Assembly (NCBI RefSeq): GCF_002914585.1
Contig: NZ_PDDM01000006.1
Coordinates: 1 to 64,000, forward strand
Length of the DNA: 64,000 nucleotides
From: Pseudanabaena sp. BC1403
Lineage (GTDB): Bacteria; Cyanobacteriota; Cyanobacteriia; Pseudanabaenales; Pseudanabaenaceae
Direction: 5' to 3'
Numbering within the stretch: position 1 is the stretch's first letter; the number at the start of each line of letters is the position of its first letter. Made by a program: the position numbers and the translations under genes. The notes under the pieces were generated by a model. The model searched no databases. It saw only the letters and a list, made by a program, of their open reading frames with translations, and was not told the origin of the DNA. This document shows positions 41,301 to 49,846 of this stretch, one piece after another.

Positions 41301-43808
41301 CGAATTATCACAAATTCTGGCACTAAATGGCTGAGAGGCAACTCCCTTCCCTCACAGCGCAAAAATGGTGACGTTGTCTGGCAAGGGGTCGTTACTGAAA
41401 TCAGCGATCGCAAACAAGCAGAATTAGAACTACAGAAAACAACTGATCGCCTAGCTTTGGCGCTTAAGTCTGGAGCGATCGGTTATTGGGAATGGAATAT
41501 CCAGCAAAATATTGGTTTTTGGGATGATCGGATGTATGAACTTTACGGGTTATGTAAAGAAACTGACTCACAGATCGTCTGCGAAATTTGGTCTAATTCA
41601 CTACATCCTGATGATCTTGCTACAAATGAAATGCTACTTCAACAAATTGCCACGGGACAAATAGATGAATATGATACTGAATTTCGTGTTGTGTATCCTG
41701 ATGGGAGTATTCACTTTAACAAAGCCTATGGAAAACTCGAACGGGATGCAGACGGTAAGCCTCTGAGCATTACTGGGATTAATTTTGATATTAGCGATCG
41801 CAAACAAACAGAAATTGCATTACAAAGTAGCGAAGATCGTTTTCGCAGAGTATTTGATTCTAGCGTCGTCGGTATGCTCTTTGCTGATTTTCAAGGGAAT
41901 ATTATCGATGCCAATGATCGCTTTTTAGAGATGGTTGGCTATACCAGAGAAGATTTCCAAACTGGGGCAATTGATTGGCTAGCGATGACTCCACCTGAAT
42001 ACATAGAGCAAGACTATGCCAGCATGGAATATTTGCTCAAACATCGTCAAATCGCTCCTTGGGAGAAGGAATACTATCGCAAAGATGGTAGTCGTGTTTC
42101 TATCTTGATTGGGGCTGCATTACTGCAAGATAAAAACAATGAAACCATTTGTGTGATTCTAGATATTAGCGATCGCAAAAATGCCGAAGCAGTCTTGAGA
42201 GAAAGCGATCAACGTTGGCAATTTGCCTTAGAAAGCGTTGGTGATGGCATTTGGGACTGGAATACTCAAACCAATGAAGTCTTCTTCTCCCAGCAATGGA
42301 AAGCCTTGATGGGATATGCAGATGATGAAATTGAGAATAAATTTGAGTCATGGGAAAATCTCGCCCACCCCGACGATATCGCCCAATCCTACGCGGATAT
42401 CAATAAATGCCTAAATAGGGAAACTCTCTTTTATGAAAACGAGCATCGGCTACGATGTAAAGATGGTAGCTATAAATGGATCTTAGCCCGTGGCAAAGTG
42501 TTTGAGTGGGATGTCAATGGTCGTGCCTTGCGAATGATGGGTACACATACCGATCTAAGCGATCGCAAACAAGCTGAAGCCCAACTAAAACATATTAACG
42601 AGGAACTTCTCCTCGCCACAAGGCTCAAGGACGAATTTCTCGCTAATATGAGCCACGAACTCCGCACGCCGCTAAATTCCATCTTAGGAATGTCAGAATC
42701 TCTCAAAGAAGAGGTTTTGGGCTCACTAAACGAAAGGCAATTAAAGGCGATCTCTACAGTCGAGTCAAGCGGCGAACATTTGCTATCACTGATCAATGAC
42801 ATTCTCGACCTATCCAAAATCTCATCAGGAATGATGGAACTATATATTGAATCAGTCTCAGTCAAAAATCTCTGTAGTTCCAGTCTAGTTTTCGTCAAAC
42901 AGCAAGCATTTAACAAGAGAATCCAAATCTATAGCCATATTCCGACCCATATAAACAATATCAATATCGATGAACGTCGCATCAAACAAGTATTGATTAA
43001 CCTGCTCACAAATTCCGTCAAATTTACTCCCAATGAAGGAAACATAAGTCTCCTCGTTGCGATCGGTAGCGGCGATACATGGCAAGGTGAAGCGACAATT
43101 CCCCAACAACTTAGAGAAATGAATTCGCCGAGGATCGTATTTCAAGTAGTAGATACGGGCATTGGCATTGCCCCCAACGATCTACCACGACTCTTTCAGC
43201 CCTTTATACAGGTGGATAGCGCTCTCAACCGTCAGTACGAAGGTACTGGCTTAGGACTCGCCCTAGTCAAGCAGATTGTCGAGCTGCATGACGGTCAGGT
43301 CATGGCTGAGAGTGAAGTTGGCAAAGGCAGTCGCTTCTCAGTTGTGCTACCCTACGATATGTCTCTGTCTAGCGCTTCAGAATCGGAACCAACCGCCACA
43401 ACTTCATTGCCACAAGACGTAAATCCTGAAAATGCGATCGCGCCACTTATTTTACTCGCCGAAGATAACGAAGCAAATATTCAAACCTTCACTTCCTATC
43501 TGACCGCCGTCAATTACCGTATCATCGTCGCCAAAAATGGAGAAGACGCTGTTGCCATGGCGAAAGCAAATTCCCCAGATATCATCCTCATGGATATTCA
43601 AATGCCAATCATGGATGGTATCGAGGCAACTAAGCAAATTCGCCTCGATCTTAACTTGATTAATACTCCCATCATTGCCTTAACTGCTCTAGCGATGGAA
43701 GGCGATCAAGAAAGATGTCTAGCGGCAGGAGCCAATTCATATATAGCTAAACCTGTCAAGCTGCGACAACTTAACTTCTTAATTCAGCAAGCTTTAGAAA
43801 CCATTTAA
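38346..43808 (+). CDS. Hybrid sensor histidine kinase: REC-GAF-8xPAS-HisKA-HATPase-REC
   Basis: 1820 aa, no membrane segment. Receiver domain at 10-130 (IVLLDLSLPDGDG), a phytochrome-like GAF at about 155-310 without the usual chromophore context, a coiled coil at 315-375, then eight PAS/PAC units to about 1410. Each unit ends in a D-I-S/G-D-R-K linker encoded with a HIP1 octamer (39817, 40237, 40627, 41014, 41404, 41794, 42169, 42559). The kinase core has NMSHELRTPLNSILG (His about 1436), NLLTNSVKFTPNEG, DTGIGIAPND and GTGLGLAL. A final receiver (about 1695-1815) has ILMDIQMPIMDG. Such proteins integrate many signals. There is no response-regulator gene next to it. Confidence 0.95.
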   Translation: MTDQLLRTAITLLIVDDAETDRATYSLYLQSDTESTYRIIEAATLEEGLELCRSRSPNIVLLDLSLPDGDGLEFLETINIDRVEDRVPVIMLTGQGNEKTAVSAMKLGAADYLLKGDLTAKLLTTTVNHVLRETALSRQLWRSQQQQILTSEIALRIREFTDLNDIANAIVKEVRQFISADRATIYKFNPADMSSKIVAEDIVSPWRPCLNVQVNDTCFLENLGGAYCEGRIFVANDIYAANLTACHIQLLERFQVRANLVVPILLPNANKRILWGLLILHQCAAPRIWLESDVQLIQQLAVQLSISIKQAIAYQQLQTELTERHRVEALLLNQREALEDRNELLEKISEELQCTVEELRVITEEQIEQHRLLQCEEERYQNLFNFAPNGYLVTDLSGKILEANQAILELLAISREFVVERPLVVFVTSDNRDFFYTQLNRLSTATYAKTTWEITLRNHQRDPFPAEITVTQNINLVNNQPQLFWMVRDISDRKRAEQALQQLNQSLETKVTERTQEIQLQAQMLEQIHDAVISTTMDGTIQTWNIGAERLYEYKSNEAIGQNVSMLYLEEDLPIMEPEVFRPLMRNGTHEVEIQNRTKSGKIIYIGLRLSLVRDALGNPIRLIGCSDNISDRKQAEKALKESERLFSTLVSTSPVAITRFDRPLNCIYVNERWCEMTGRSAASAMGRGWLDAVHPDEQDMIRGMIEHEFFSPSSRQLMLTGEGRHLRPDGTINWCFIQLVKEFNESGKVTGYIGSLTDIGDRKQAENALRESQVLLQTVLDAFPLSVFWKDRESVYLGCNQFFAHTTSLNSVQDIVGKTDLDFSNSETQVLAYRADDLQVIESGIAKINFEEMVTTPTGEQIWVQTNKIPLRNAEGNVIGVMGTFQDISDRKRAELALAQKEQQFQELANASPSVIYSIVQSLHGAPYFEYISPAAEKIHELTVAEAYQNSAIIFEQMHPDDLQGYGDAIEQSLKTLQPFSHEWRIITNSGTKWLRGNSLPSQRKNGDVVWQGVVTEISDRKQAELELQKTTDRLALALKSGAIGYWEWNIQQNIGFWDDRMYELYGLCKETDSQIVCEIWSNSLHPDDLATNEMLLQQIATGQIDEYDTEFRVVYPDGSIHFNKAYGKLERDADGKPLSITGINFDISDRKQTEIALQSSEDRFRRVFDSSVVGMLFADFQGNIIDANDRFLEMVGYTREDFQTGAIDWLAMTPPEYIEQDYASMEYLLKHRQIAPWEKEYYRKDGSRVSILIGAALLQDKNNETICVILDISDRKNAEAVLRESDQRWQFALESVGDGIWDWNTQTNEVFFSQQWKALMGYADDEIENKFESWENLAHPDDIAQSYADINKCLNRETLFYENEHRLRCKDGSYKWILARGKVFEWDVNGRALRMMGTHTDLSDRKQAEAQLKHINEELLLATRLKDEFLANMSHELRTPLNSILGMSESLKEEVLGSLNERQLKAISTVESSGEHLLSLINDILDLSKISSGMMELYIESVSVKNLCSSSLVFVKQQAFNKRIQIYSHIPTHINNINIDERRIKQVLINLLTNSVKFTPNEGNISLLVAIGSGDTWQGEATIPQQLREMNSPRIVFQVVDTGIGIAPNDLPRLFQPFIQVDSALNRQYEGTGLGLALVKQIVELHDGQVMAESEVGKGSRFSVVLPYDMSLSSASESEPTATTSLPQDVNPENAIAPLILLAEDNEANIQTFTSYLTAVNYRIIVAKNGEDAVAMAKANSPDIILMDIQMPIMDGIEATKQIRLDLNLINTPIIALTALAMEGDQERCLAAGANSYIAKPVKLRQLNFLIQQALETI

Positions 43809-43817
43809 GAATTCACT

Positions 43818-43894
43818 AGATCCCCCCCAGCCCCCCTTAAAAAGGGGGGAGAATTTAATTCTTCCCCCTTTTTAAGGGGGATTGAGGGGGATCT
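43818..43894. repeat. GATCCCCC...GGGGGATC inverted repeat
   Basis: AGATCCCCCCCAGCCCCCCT and an imperfect inverse enclose AAAAAGGGGGGAGAATTTAA-type sequence. I recall similar GATCCCCC/TTAAAAAGGGGG repeats as common in cyanobacterial genomes. Confidence 0.85.
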
Positions 43895-43996
43895 CTTAGA
43901 GTTTTTGACCGCAGAAAGTAATTCTTAAATGGTTTCTTAGATTCCGTAAATTGAGACAAGGCTCTATAGCTGTCGCCAAACGTACTACTCCAGTGA

Positions 43997-44037
43997 AGAA
44001 TTAGCGTTGCGGCGCGAAGCGCCGCAACGCTAATTCT
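43997..44037. terminator. Perfect 19-bp palindrome with GAA loop
   Basis: AGAATTAGCGTTGCGGCGC and inverse enclose GAA, between the convergent hybrid kinase and bciB genes. Confidence 0.85.
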
Positions 44038-44131
44038 TGGTTTTTGATGTATATTTTTTTGGTGGGAAGAGAGTAAGACATAAAACCCAAGGATTGATTT
44101 GTCCTAAGACAAGTAATACCAATTCACAAAA

Positions 44132-45328
44132 TCACACTTTTGGTAACTGGTACTGAGCAATGATCCGCTTGGCGAATTCAGGGACATGAGCCTCTAGCTT
44201 TTTAGGATAGTTACGGCGCACATAAAGAAAATTACGGACAAAGTGCGAATCGATCGAAAATCTGCCATATTCCAAACCTTTTGGCCCGACTTTATTGACG
44301 ACAAAACTAATAATCCAAGCTAGCCAAATCGGAATTGTCATCGCATTGTCATATGCCGAGATACCTTGCTGCACCGCTGCACGGCGATCGCCACTGGATA
44401 TGACTGGCTGAGTCTGCAATTGATCTTTGATCAGTTCCAGCATCTCTTTGCCAGTCTCGTTTCGCACCACGATCCATTGCCAGCCAAAGGTTGCGCCCAT
44501 GTAGCCAACAACGATATCAGCGAGAGCATTAGTGTAGTCAAAGCAGGTCATACAAGAAGGTGCAAATACATCCTTGAGTTCTTTAGTATTTAGTCCAAAG
44601 AAAGGCACTTGCTCAGTGGAGCCATCGGAATGTCTGAAATGCACATTAAAGTCCTGCATGAATTCATAATGCACGACGGTTTCAGGCGATCGGCTCGTGG
44701 TATCCAGAAATTTCTGTAATCCCGATCGCGTCACATTATCTGTACAAGGCGTACCTAATACATAGAGCTTTTCTAGACCAAGTTCTTTCTCGACCGTTCG
44801 TAATGCTTGAATCTGGCAACCAACCCCGATCGCTAATAATCTCTTAATACCCGACTGCTCGATTTGCTCTAATACTGAAAGGTTTGGCGAAAGGGTGGGT
44901 TTATTGACCCTTGCTGCCAAGATTTCCTCGCGGGTACGAGCGATAATTGGCTGAGGCTTAAAGCGATCGTCTTTACTAGATTGCACACAGACCACACCTT
45001 CAACTAAGCCACGCTCTAGCATCTCGATCGCTAGCGTTGAGACAATTCCTGTCCATTGTGCGCCCTCGATCGGCTCAGTTTTACGGGCAGCGATCATTTC
45101 TTGATGTACGCCAAAATATAATTCTTGTTCGTTATCGAGATCACGCGATCGCCCATGTGACTGCGTTTCGAGTTCGTCAATATGTTGTGTGATAAATGCA
45201 CAAGCCTCTTTGACGTAATGAATATAATAGGTGTCACAGAGACCACATTCACTGCACAGTTCTTTGGCAGGGCGACGCTGGACATCTCCAAGAGCTTTTG
45301 CCTTGCGATGGGATGGGACAACCGACAT
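44132..45328 (-). CDS. bciB: Ferredoxin-dependent 8-vinyl (protochlorophyllide) reductase
   Basis: 398 aa, FrhB/FdhB-family flavo-iron-sulfur enzyme. It has CSECGLC (Cys25, 28, 31) near the start for an Fe-S cluster, GVGCQIQALRTV, VLGTPCTDNVTR and FAPSCMTCFDYTNALADIVVGYMG. The sequence follows the cyanobacterial Slr1923 type, which reduces the 8-vinyl group of divinyl chlorophyllide in chlorophyll synthesis. The related 7-hydroxymethyl chlorophyll reductase is the alternative. It stands alone, and a fragment of the 103-bp element touches its stop. Confidence 0.9.
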   Translation of the reverse strand: MSVVPSHRKAKALGDVQRRPAKELCSECGLCDTYYIHYVKEACAFITQHIDELETQSHGRSRDLDNEQELYFGVHQEMIAARKTEPIEGAQWTGIVSTLAIEMLERGLVEGVVCVQSSKDDRFKPQPIIARTREEILAARVNKPTLSPNLSVLEQIEQSGIKRLLAIGVGCQIQALRTVEKELGLEKLYVLGTPCTDNVTRSGLQKFLDTTSRSPETVVHYEFMQDFNVHFRHSDGSTEQVPFFGLNTKELKDVFAPSCMTCFDYTNALADIVVGYMGATFGWQWIVVRNETGKEMLELIKDQLQTQPVISSGDRRAAVQQGISAYDNAMTIPIWLAWIISFVVNKVGPKGLEYGRFSIDSHFVRNFLYVRRNYPKKLEAHVPEFAKRIIAQYQLPKV

Positions 45329-45407
45329 TTTGCTATTTCTGACTAGATGGATCTAGCTAGATCATATCTTTTTTGGGTGATTGGCTAACTAATCAATGCG
45401 ATGTACC

Positions 45408-45526
45408 AGCAATTCTCATTATGAAACCGATTCTGGTGTTTCCAGCGTCTTTGGCGCTAGAAATACCAGAATCGGGTTTTTGAAAACCAGCCTAAGCTGG
45501 TTTTCAAAAACCCGATTTTCATAATG
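45408..45526. repeat. Nested inverted repeats upstream of bciB
   Basis: It starts with CAGCAATTCTCATTATGAAA, shared with 26543-26562. It then holds hairpin CGATTCTGGTGTTTC...GAAATACCAGAATCG, followed by the perfect hairpin at 45471-45516, and closes with TTTTCATAATG, the inverse of CATTATGAAA. Confidence 0.75.
45471..45516. terminator. Perfect 21-bp hairpin next to the hybrid kinase stop
   Basis: ATCGGGTTTTTGAAAACCAGC-CTAA-inverse, three bases from the stop of the gene at 45519. Confidence 0.8.
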
Positions 45527-46607
45527 AAAGAGGAATTGAAATACAAAGATTTGTGCCCATATTTTCTTGGCTTTTAATCTCAAGATTACCGCCATAAAAT
45601 TCAACTAAAATCTTCGCTAGCGATAAACCTAGTCCCATACCTTGCTGTTCATAAAATTGGCGCTCAAACTGCATAAATGCACCAATATTTTTAACCTGCT
45701 GCTCAGTCATGCCTCGACCGCTATCTCGGATATTAAATATCCATGCTGTATCAGTAACCTTACTACTGAGAACTACCTTGCTACCATTTGAGGAATATTT
45801 GAAGGCATTATCGATTAATTCCTCAGCAATTTTAGATAAGTCTTCTGACGAAATGGCAAGATCAACTTCTACAAGATCTAGTTCTAGATCATCTAGGCGA
45901 TCGCATGATTTTGCCCTGCGATCGCCTAGATTGCTAATAATCGTTTGGCTATCGCACGGATATGTTGAGTTAAATCTAGTCATCCCTTGCGATCTCATCA
46001 CTATTAAACGACTGTAGAGCAAATAGTTTTGGATCAATCGATAGAGACGATCAGCAGATTTGTGAATACCATCAGCATATTCATGAACTTCAGAGGGGAG
46101 CAACTCTTCGCTTTGCATCATCATCAATTCTGACAGTCCCATAATTCCAGAAAGAGGAGTCTGTAACTCATGGGGCAGAGATAGAGTGATACTAGTCCGC
46201 AAAGCTTCCATCTTTTCTTCAAAGCGTTGTTCTATAGCTTTTTGTTTACCTAAACGGACAGCGATCGCTTCTAGCAATTCATCTTTGGTGCAGGGCTTTT
46301 CTAAATAATCATCAGCACCTAAAGACATACCCCTGCGAGTACTGCGCCGATCTATCAGCGAAGTCAAAAACAGAAAAGGGACAGTACTCAAAGTTTTATC
46401 TTGCCGTAATTGTTCGAGGACTCCATAGCCATTAAGTACAGGCATCATTACGTCACAAAGAATCAAATCAGGATGTCTTTGGCTTGCCAGACTTACTCCT
46501 CTTTCCCCATTTTCGGCAGTAATTACCTCAAAACCCTCTACAGAAAGCAAGTCTTCTAAGGACTCGCGAATTAGGTCTTCGTCTTCGATGACTAATATGC
46601 ATGTCAT
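45519..46607 (-). CDS. Response regulator-histidine kinase fusion (REC-HisKA-HATPase)
   Basis: 362 aa. Receiver domain 1-120 with VIEDED and LILCDVMMP, then a dimerisation helix with LPHELQTPLSGIMGL (phosphoacceptor His about 150), and an ATPase domain with ELIDNAFKYSSNGS, IRDSGRGMTEQQ and MGLGLSLAKILVEFYGG. There is no sensor domain, so it is a relay kinase that likely takes phosphate or partner input from another protein, possibly the large hybrid kinase about 1.7 kb away. The N-box reads DNAFKYS rather than the usual DNAIKFS. Confidence 0.93.
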   Translation of the reverse strand: MTCILVIEDEDLIRESLEDLLSVEGFEVITAENGERGVSLASQRHPDLILCDVMMPVLNGYGVLEQLRQDKTLSTVPFLFLTSLIDRRSTRRGMSLGADDYLEKPCTKDELLEAIAVRLGKQKAIEQRFEEKMEALRTSITLSLPHELQTPLSGIMGLSELMMMQSEELLPSEVHEYADGIHKSADRLYRLIQNYLLYSRLIVMRSQGMTRFNSTYPCDSQTIISNLGDRRAKSCDRLDDLELDLVEVDLAISSEDLSKIAEELIDNAFKYSSNGSKVVLSSKVTDTAWIFNIRDSGRGMTEQQVKNIGAFMQFERQFYEQQGMGLGLSLAKILVEFYGGNLEIKSQENMGTNLCISIPLSL

Positions 46608-46752
46608 ACTTTTCTTTTGTTTCGTTTTTACTTAGATTACCCATTTATTGCTAATAGGCAATCGTAATTGTTTATATGGACAGTCTGAGCGATCTACAGT
46701 TAATGGTTTAACACAATTTTTTTGTTACAGCTGTATTCAGATTGGTTAATAC

Positions 46753-46811
46753 ATAAAATCTAAGAAGGAGAGAACGGCGCAAAGCGCCGTTCTCTCCTTC
46801 TTAGATTTTAT
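46753..46811. terminator. Perfect 28-bp palindrome with AAA loop
   Basis: ATAAAATCTAAGAAGGAGAG... and inverse enclose GGCGC-AAA-GCGCC. It joins the 103-bp element copy at 46810-46914. The 310-nt gap at 46608-46917 holds nothing else recognisable. Confidence 0.88.
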
Positions 46812-46914
46812 CCCAAATCACAAAAGGCGTAGCCATTTTGTGATTTTAAAACCCTTACTGGGTTTAATTTATACCAATTCACGAAAGTGTCGCCACACTT
46901 TCGTGAATTGGTAT
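46810..46914 (-). repeat. Three-hairpin element, inverted and diverged copy
   Basis: Read on the minus strand: ATACCAATTCACGAAAGTGT at the start, then CCCAGTAAGGGTTTTAAAAT, and the hairpin AAATGGC-TAC-GCC near the end. It finishes next to the stop of the gene at 46918. Confidence 0.8.
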
Positions 46915-46917
46915 AAA

Positions 46918-48018
46918 TTAGCTAATATGCTCACGATCCAACAAAATTGTAAAAATTGCACCTTTCGGTTGATTACTGGTTACTGAGATAACCCCTTTAT
47001 GAGCTTCAATCATCATTTTACAGAAAGAAAGCCCTAAGCCAATTTGAGAGATACCCAGCACAATATTGCCAACTTCATACTTTTCAAAGATCACCTGTTT
47101 TTGCTCAGAGCTTATGCCCACACCACAATCAATTACTTCAATCTTGATTAAATCTTGGCGATCAGGATTTTTGGGCAAACATTCAACCCTGAGAATAATA
47201 GAACTCTGCTGCGGAGAAAATTTGATCGCATTATCAAGTAAATTATTTAACACACGGCGAATTAAATACTTATCACCAAATGTATAAGCTGGTTCCGAGG
47301 CAAATTCACCTAAAATTTGAATTTGTTTACTGGTGGTGAGAGTCTCAAACTCAGCGATCGCTAATTTTGCTATTTCATTTATATCGAACTTAGTGCGATT
47401 GAGAATCAGTTTATTAGCTTCGATCCTACCGATGGTCAAAATATCATCAATAAGAAAACGCATTTGCTCGATTGTTTTGCCAATTTGGTCAATTCTCTTT
47501 CTGGCACGATCAGGCATCTCTAATACTTTGAGAGAATCACAGCCCAACATGATCCCAATCAAAGGATTGCGAAGATCGTGAACTATAGTTTGCATCATTT
47601 CTTCACGCAACATCATCGTCTCTTGAATGCGATCGTATTGCGACTTGATCCGCAACATCGATCGCACACGGGCGCGGAGTTCGTTGCTGTTAATTGGCTT
47701 GCTAATAAAATCATCGGCTCCAGCATCCAGACAACGGGCAAGATCTTCTTTGTCCGATAGGGCAGTGACGAAAATAATCGGGATATGCTGCCATTGACGA
47801 TCATTTTTAAGTTGCTGGCACACCTCAATACCATCCATGTCTGGCATCATCACATCTAATAAAATAAGGTCAGGCTTAATGGTGGCAAGAGAGGCGATCG
47901 CATCTGCCCCATTGTCTTGATGATGAAGCTCATAGCCCTCTTTAAAAAGCAAAATTTCGATTACATCAAAATTAGCTGGCTCATCATCTACGACCAAAAC
48001 GACTTGTTTATTTCCCAT
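46918..48018 (-). CDS. Response regulator-histidine kinase fusion (REC-HisKA-HATPase)
   Basis: 366 aa, same layout as the protein at 45519 but clearly different in sequence. Receiver domain with VVDDEPANFDVIE and LILLDVMMPDMDG, then QTIVHDLRNPLIGIMLGCD (phosphoacceptor His about 150), NLLDNAIKFSPQ, VIDCGVGISSEQ and IGLGLSFCKMMIEAHKG. No sensor domain. The two genes are consecutive on the same strand, separated by a terminator-like palindrome, so they are probably separate units. Confidence 0.94.
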   Translation of the reverse strand: MGNKQVVLVVDDEPANFDVIEILLFKEGYELHHQDNGADAIASLATIKPDLILLDVMMPDMDGIEVCQQLKNDRQWQHIPIIFVTALSDKEDLARCLDAGADDFISKPINSNELRARVRSMLRIKSQYDRIQETMMLREEMMQTIVHDLRNPLIGIMLGCDSLKVLEMPDRARKRIDQIGKTIEQMRFLIDDILTIGRIEANKLILNRTKFDINEIAKLAIAEFETLTTSKQIQILGEFASEPAYTFGDKYLIRRVLNNLLDNAIKFSPQQSSIILRVECLPKNPDRQDLIKIEVIDCGVGISSEQKQVIFEKYEVGNIVLGISQIGLGLSFCKMMIEAHKGVISVTSNQPKGAIFTILLDREHIS

Positions 48019-48106
48019 ACTTTACATATATAAGCTTGAAGCGCCTCATAATATAGACAAGGTTAACTGAATGCACCTTCTATTCTGACAGGTTTTCAAT
48101 TACCAT

Positions 48107-48198
48107 GACTTAAGTACTTGTACAAAATAATTTACCTCAATTTGTAAGGTTGTGCCCCGCAGGAGCGCAACCTTACAAATTTGGGTTTGCAATTAATT
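48107..48198 (+). repeat. Dispersed element, copy 2
   Basis: GACTTAAGTACTTGTACAAA at the start, hairpin TTTGTAAGGTTG/CAACCTTACAAA and end GGGTTTGCAATTAATT. It ends a few bases before the Ppx/GppA start and may carry part of that gene's leader. Confidence 0.8.
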
Positions 48199-48213
48199 TC
48201 GCGGAAACAGCCC

Positions 48214-49800
48214 ATGACTTCAGATGTCAAAACCTTAGCAGCGATCGATGTTGGCACAAACTCCATTCACATGGTAATTGTGCAAATTCAGACTTCGATC
48301 CCTAGTTTTAGCGTAATTGAATCAGAAAAGGCAACAGTGCGGCTAGGAGAACGTTGCGCTCAAACAGGAAATTTGACCGAAGATGCGATGAAGCGATCGC
48401 TGGAAGCTCTGAAGCGATGTCAGGAAATCTGCCATACTTTTAAAGTTGAAGAGATTGTAGCTGTAGCAACTAGTGCCACCCGTGAGGCTCCTAATGGTCA
48501 GGATTTTATCCGCCGCATTTATGAAGAGTTAGGCTTGCATGTTGAAGTTATCTCAGGACAAGAAGAAGCCAGACGCATCTATTTAGGTGTCATCTCCGCG
48601 ATGGAACTCAACGATGAGCCGCATCTGCTGATTGATATTGGTGGCGGTTCGACAGAGATGATTTTGGGGGATGGTCGCGATCCGTTACATCTTAGTAGTA
48701 CTAAAATTGGGGCAGTCCGATTAACTGATTTATTTATTAAAACTGACCCTATTTCGCAACCAGAATATGATCGATTATTGGGTTACATTCTTGGTTCAAT
48801 TGAGCGTCCTACCGATGACTTGCGATCGCTACTTAAAGATAAGCTTGAGGACAAGACATTAAAGGCGATCGGCACATCAGGTACGATCGAGACTTTGATA
48901 TCTCTACATGCTAAAGAAAAACTGGGGCTAGTTCCTAATCCTCTCCAAGGTTATGAGCTTCCCTTTGCGGATTTAGAAAATATTGTTTGGCGCTTACGCC
49001 GTGCAAATTTAGAAGAACGCACAGCTATGGTGCGCCAAAAGCGAGCCGAAATTATTTTAGCTGGTGCAATAGTTCTCTTAGAAACCATGCGTTTATTGGG
49101 AATTCCCAAAATCATGCTATGCCAGAGAGCCTTGCGAGAAGGCTTGGTGGTGAATTGGATGATCCGTCATGGCTATATCGAGGATGGTTGGCGCTATCAA
49201 AGTACGGTTCGCGATCGCAGTATTCTCAAGCTTGCTGATAAATATGGCATTGATACTAAATATGCGAAGCAAGTCGCTGAACATGCCTTAAGTTTATTTG
49301 ATCAGACCAAGGGGATTTTCCATGAATGGGGTGAAGATGAAAGACATTTGCTATGGGCGGCGGCGATGCTACATAACGCGGGACATCACATCAGCCACGA
49401 TGCGCACCACAAACATTCCTATTATTTAATTCGTAATGGTGAGTTGTTGGGCTATACCGAGTCAGAGATTGAGGTAATCGCTAATCTTGCGCGTTATCAC
49501 CGCAAGAGTGAGCCGAAGAAAAAACATGATAATTTCCAACGCTTGGATAGTGAGCAGCTGAAATTATTTGTGCGTCAAGGCAGTACATTTTTGCGAATAG
49601 CTACAGCCCTCGATCGTCGTCAGATTGGTGCGATCGACTCAATTCGGGTGGTTTGTAATCCTCGGACTCGCGCTTGTGGATTACAACTTACACCTAGACA
49701 AACCAATGATCCCTGCACCCTAGAGCTGTGGAGTCTTGACTATAAGAAGCAGCCCTTTGAGGCTCAGTTTAACGTTACGCTGTCAGTATCTTTAGAGTAG
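48214..49800 (+). CDS. Exopolyphosphatase / pppGpp phosphohydrolase (Ppx/GppA family)
   Basis: From the ATG at 48214 it is 528 aa. The N-terminal ASKHA ATPase-like fold has LAAIDVGTNSIHMVI and LIDIGGGSTEMI; the C-terminal HD-type helical domain includes LLWAAAMLHNAGHHISHDAHHKHSYYLI. It splits terminal phosphate from polyphosphate or pppGpp. An in-frame start at 48181 would lie inside the dispersed repeat, so the later ATG with GGAA upstream is preferred. A palindrome overlaps its stop. Confidence 0.93.
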   Translation: MTSDVKTLAAIDVGTNSIHMVIVQIQTSIPSFSVIESEKATVRLGERCAQTGNLTEDAMKRSLEALKRCQEICHTFKVEEIVAVATSATREAPNGQDFIRRIYEELGLHVEVISGQEEARRIYLGVISAMELNDEPHLLIDIGGGSTEMILGDGRDPLHLSSTKIGAVRLTDLFIKTDPISQPEYDRLLGYILGSIERPTDDLRSLLKDKLEDKTLKAIGTSGTIETLISLHAKEKLGLVPNPLQGYELPFADLENIVWRLRRANLEERTAMVRQKRAEIILAGAIVLLETMRLLGIPKIMLCQRALREGLVVNWMIRHGYIEDGWRYQSTVRDRSILKLADKYGIDTKYAKQVAEHALSLFDQTKGIFHEWGEDERHLLWAAAMLHNAGHHISHDAHHKHSYYLIRNGELLGYTESEIEVIANLARYHRKSEPKKKHDNFQRLDSEQLKLFVRQGSTFLRIATALDRRQIGAIDSIRVVCNPRTRACGLQLTPRQTNDPCTLELWSLDYKKQPFEAQFNVTLSVSLE

Positions 49801-49834
49801 AAAGGGTTGGCGCTAAGCGTCATCCCTTTCTACT
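49796..49834 (+). terminator. Palindrome overlapping the Ppx/GppA stop
   Basis: AGTAGAAAGGG and its inverse enclose TTGGCGCTAAGCGTCAT. The stop codon TAG lies in the left arm. Confidence 0.75.
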
Positions 49835-49846
49835 GAGATTTATCTT

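Larger units (their letters stand above)
43809..44131. other. Intergenic repeat region between convergent genes
   Basis: 323 nt with the C/G-rich inverted repeat, a perfect palindrome at 43997-44037, and ATACCAATTCACAAAA (44116-44131), a fragment of the 103-bp element abutting the bciB stop. No gene. Confidence 0.75.

Noticed and set aside
43818-43894. GATCCCCC inverted repeat as a novel element
   Set aside because: I recall the same kind of GATCCCCC/TTAAAAAGGGGG repeat as common in many cyanobacterial genomes, so I kept it only as a feature.
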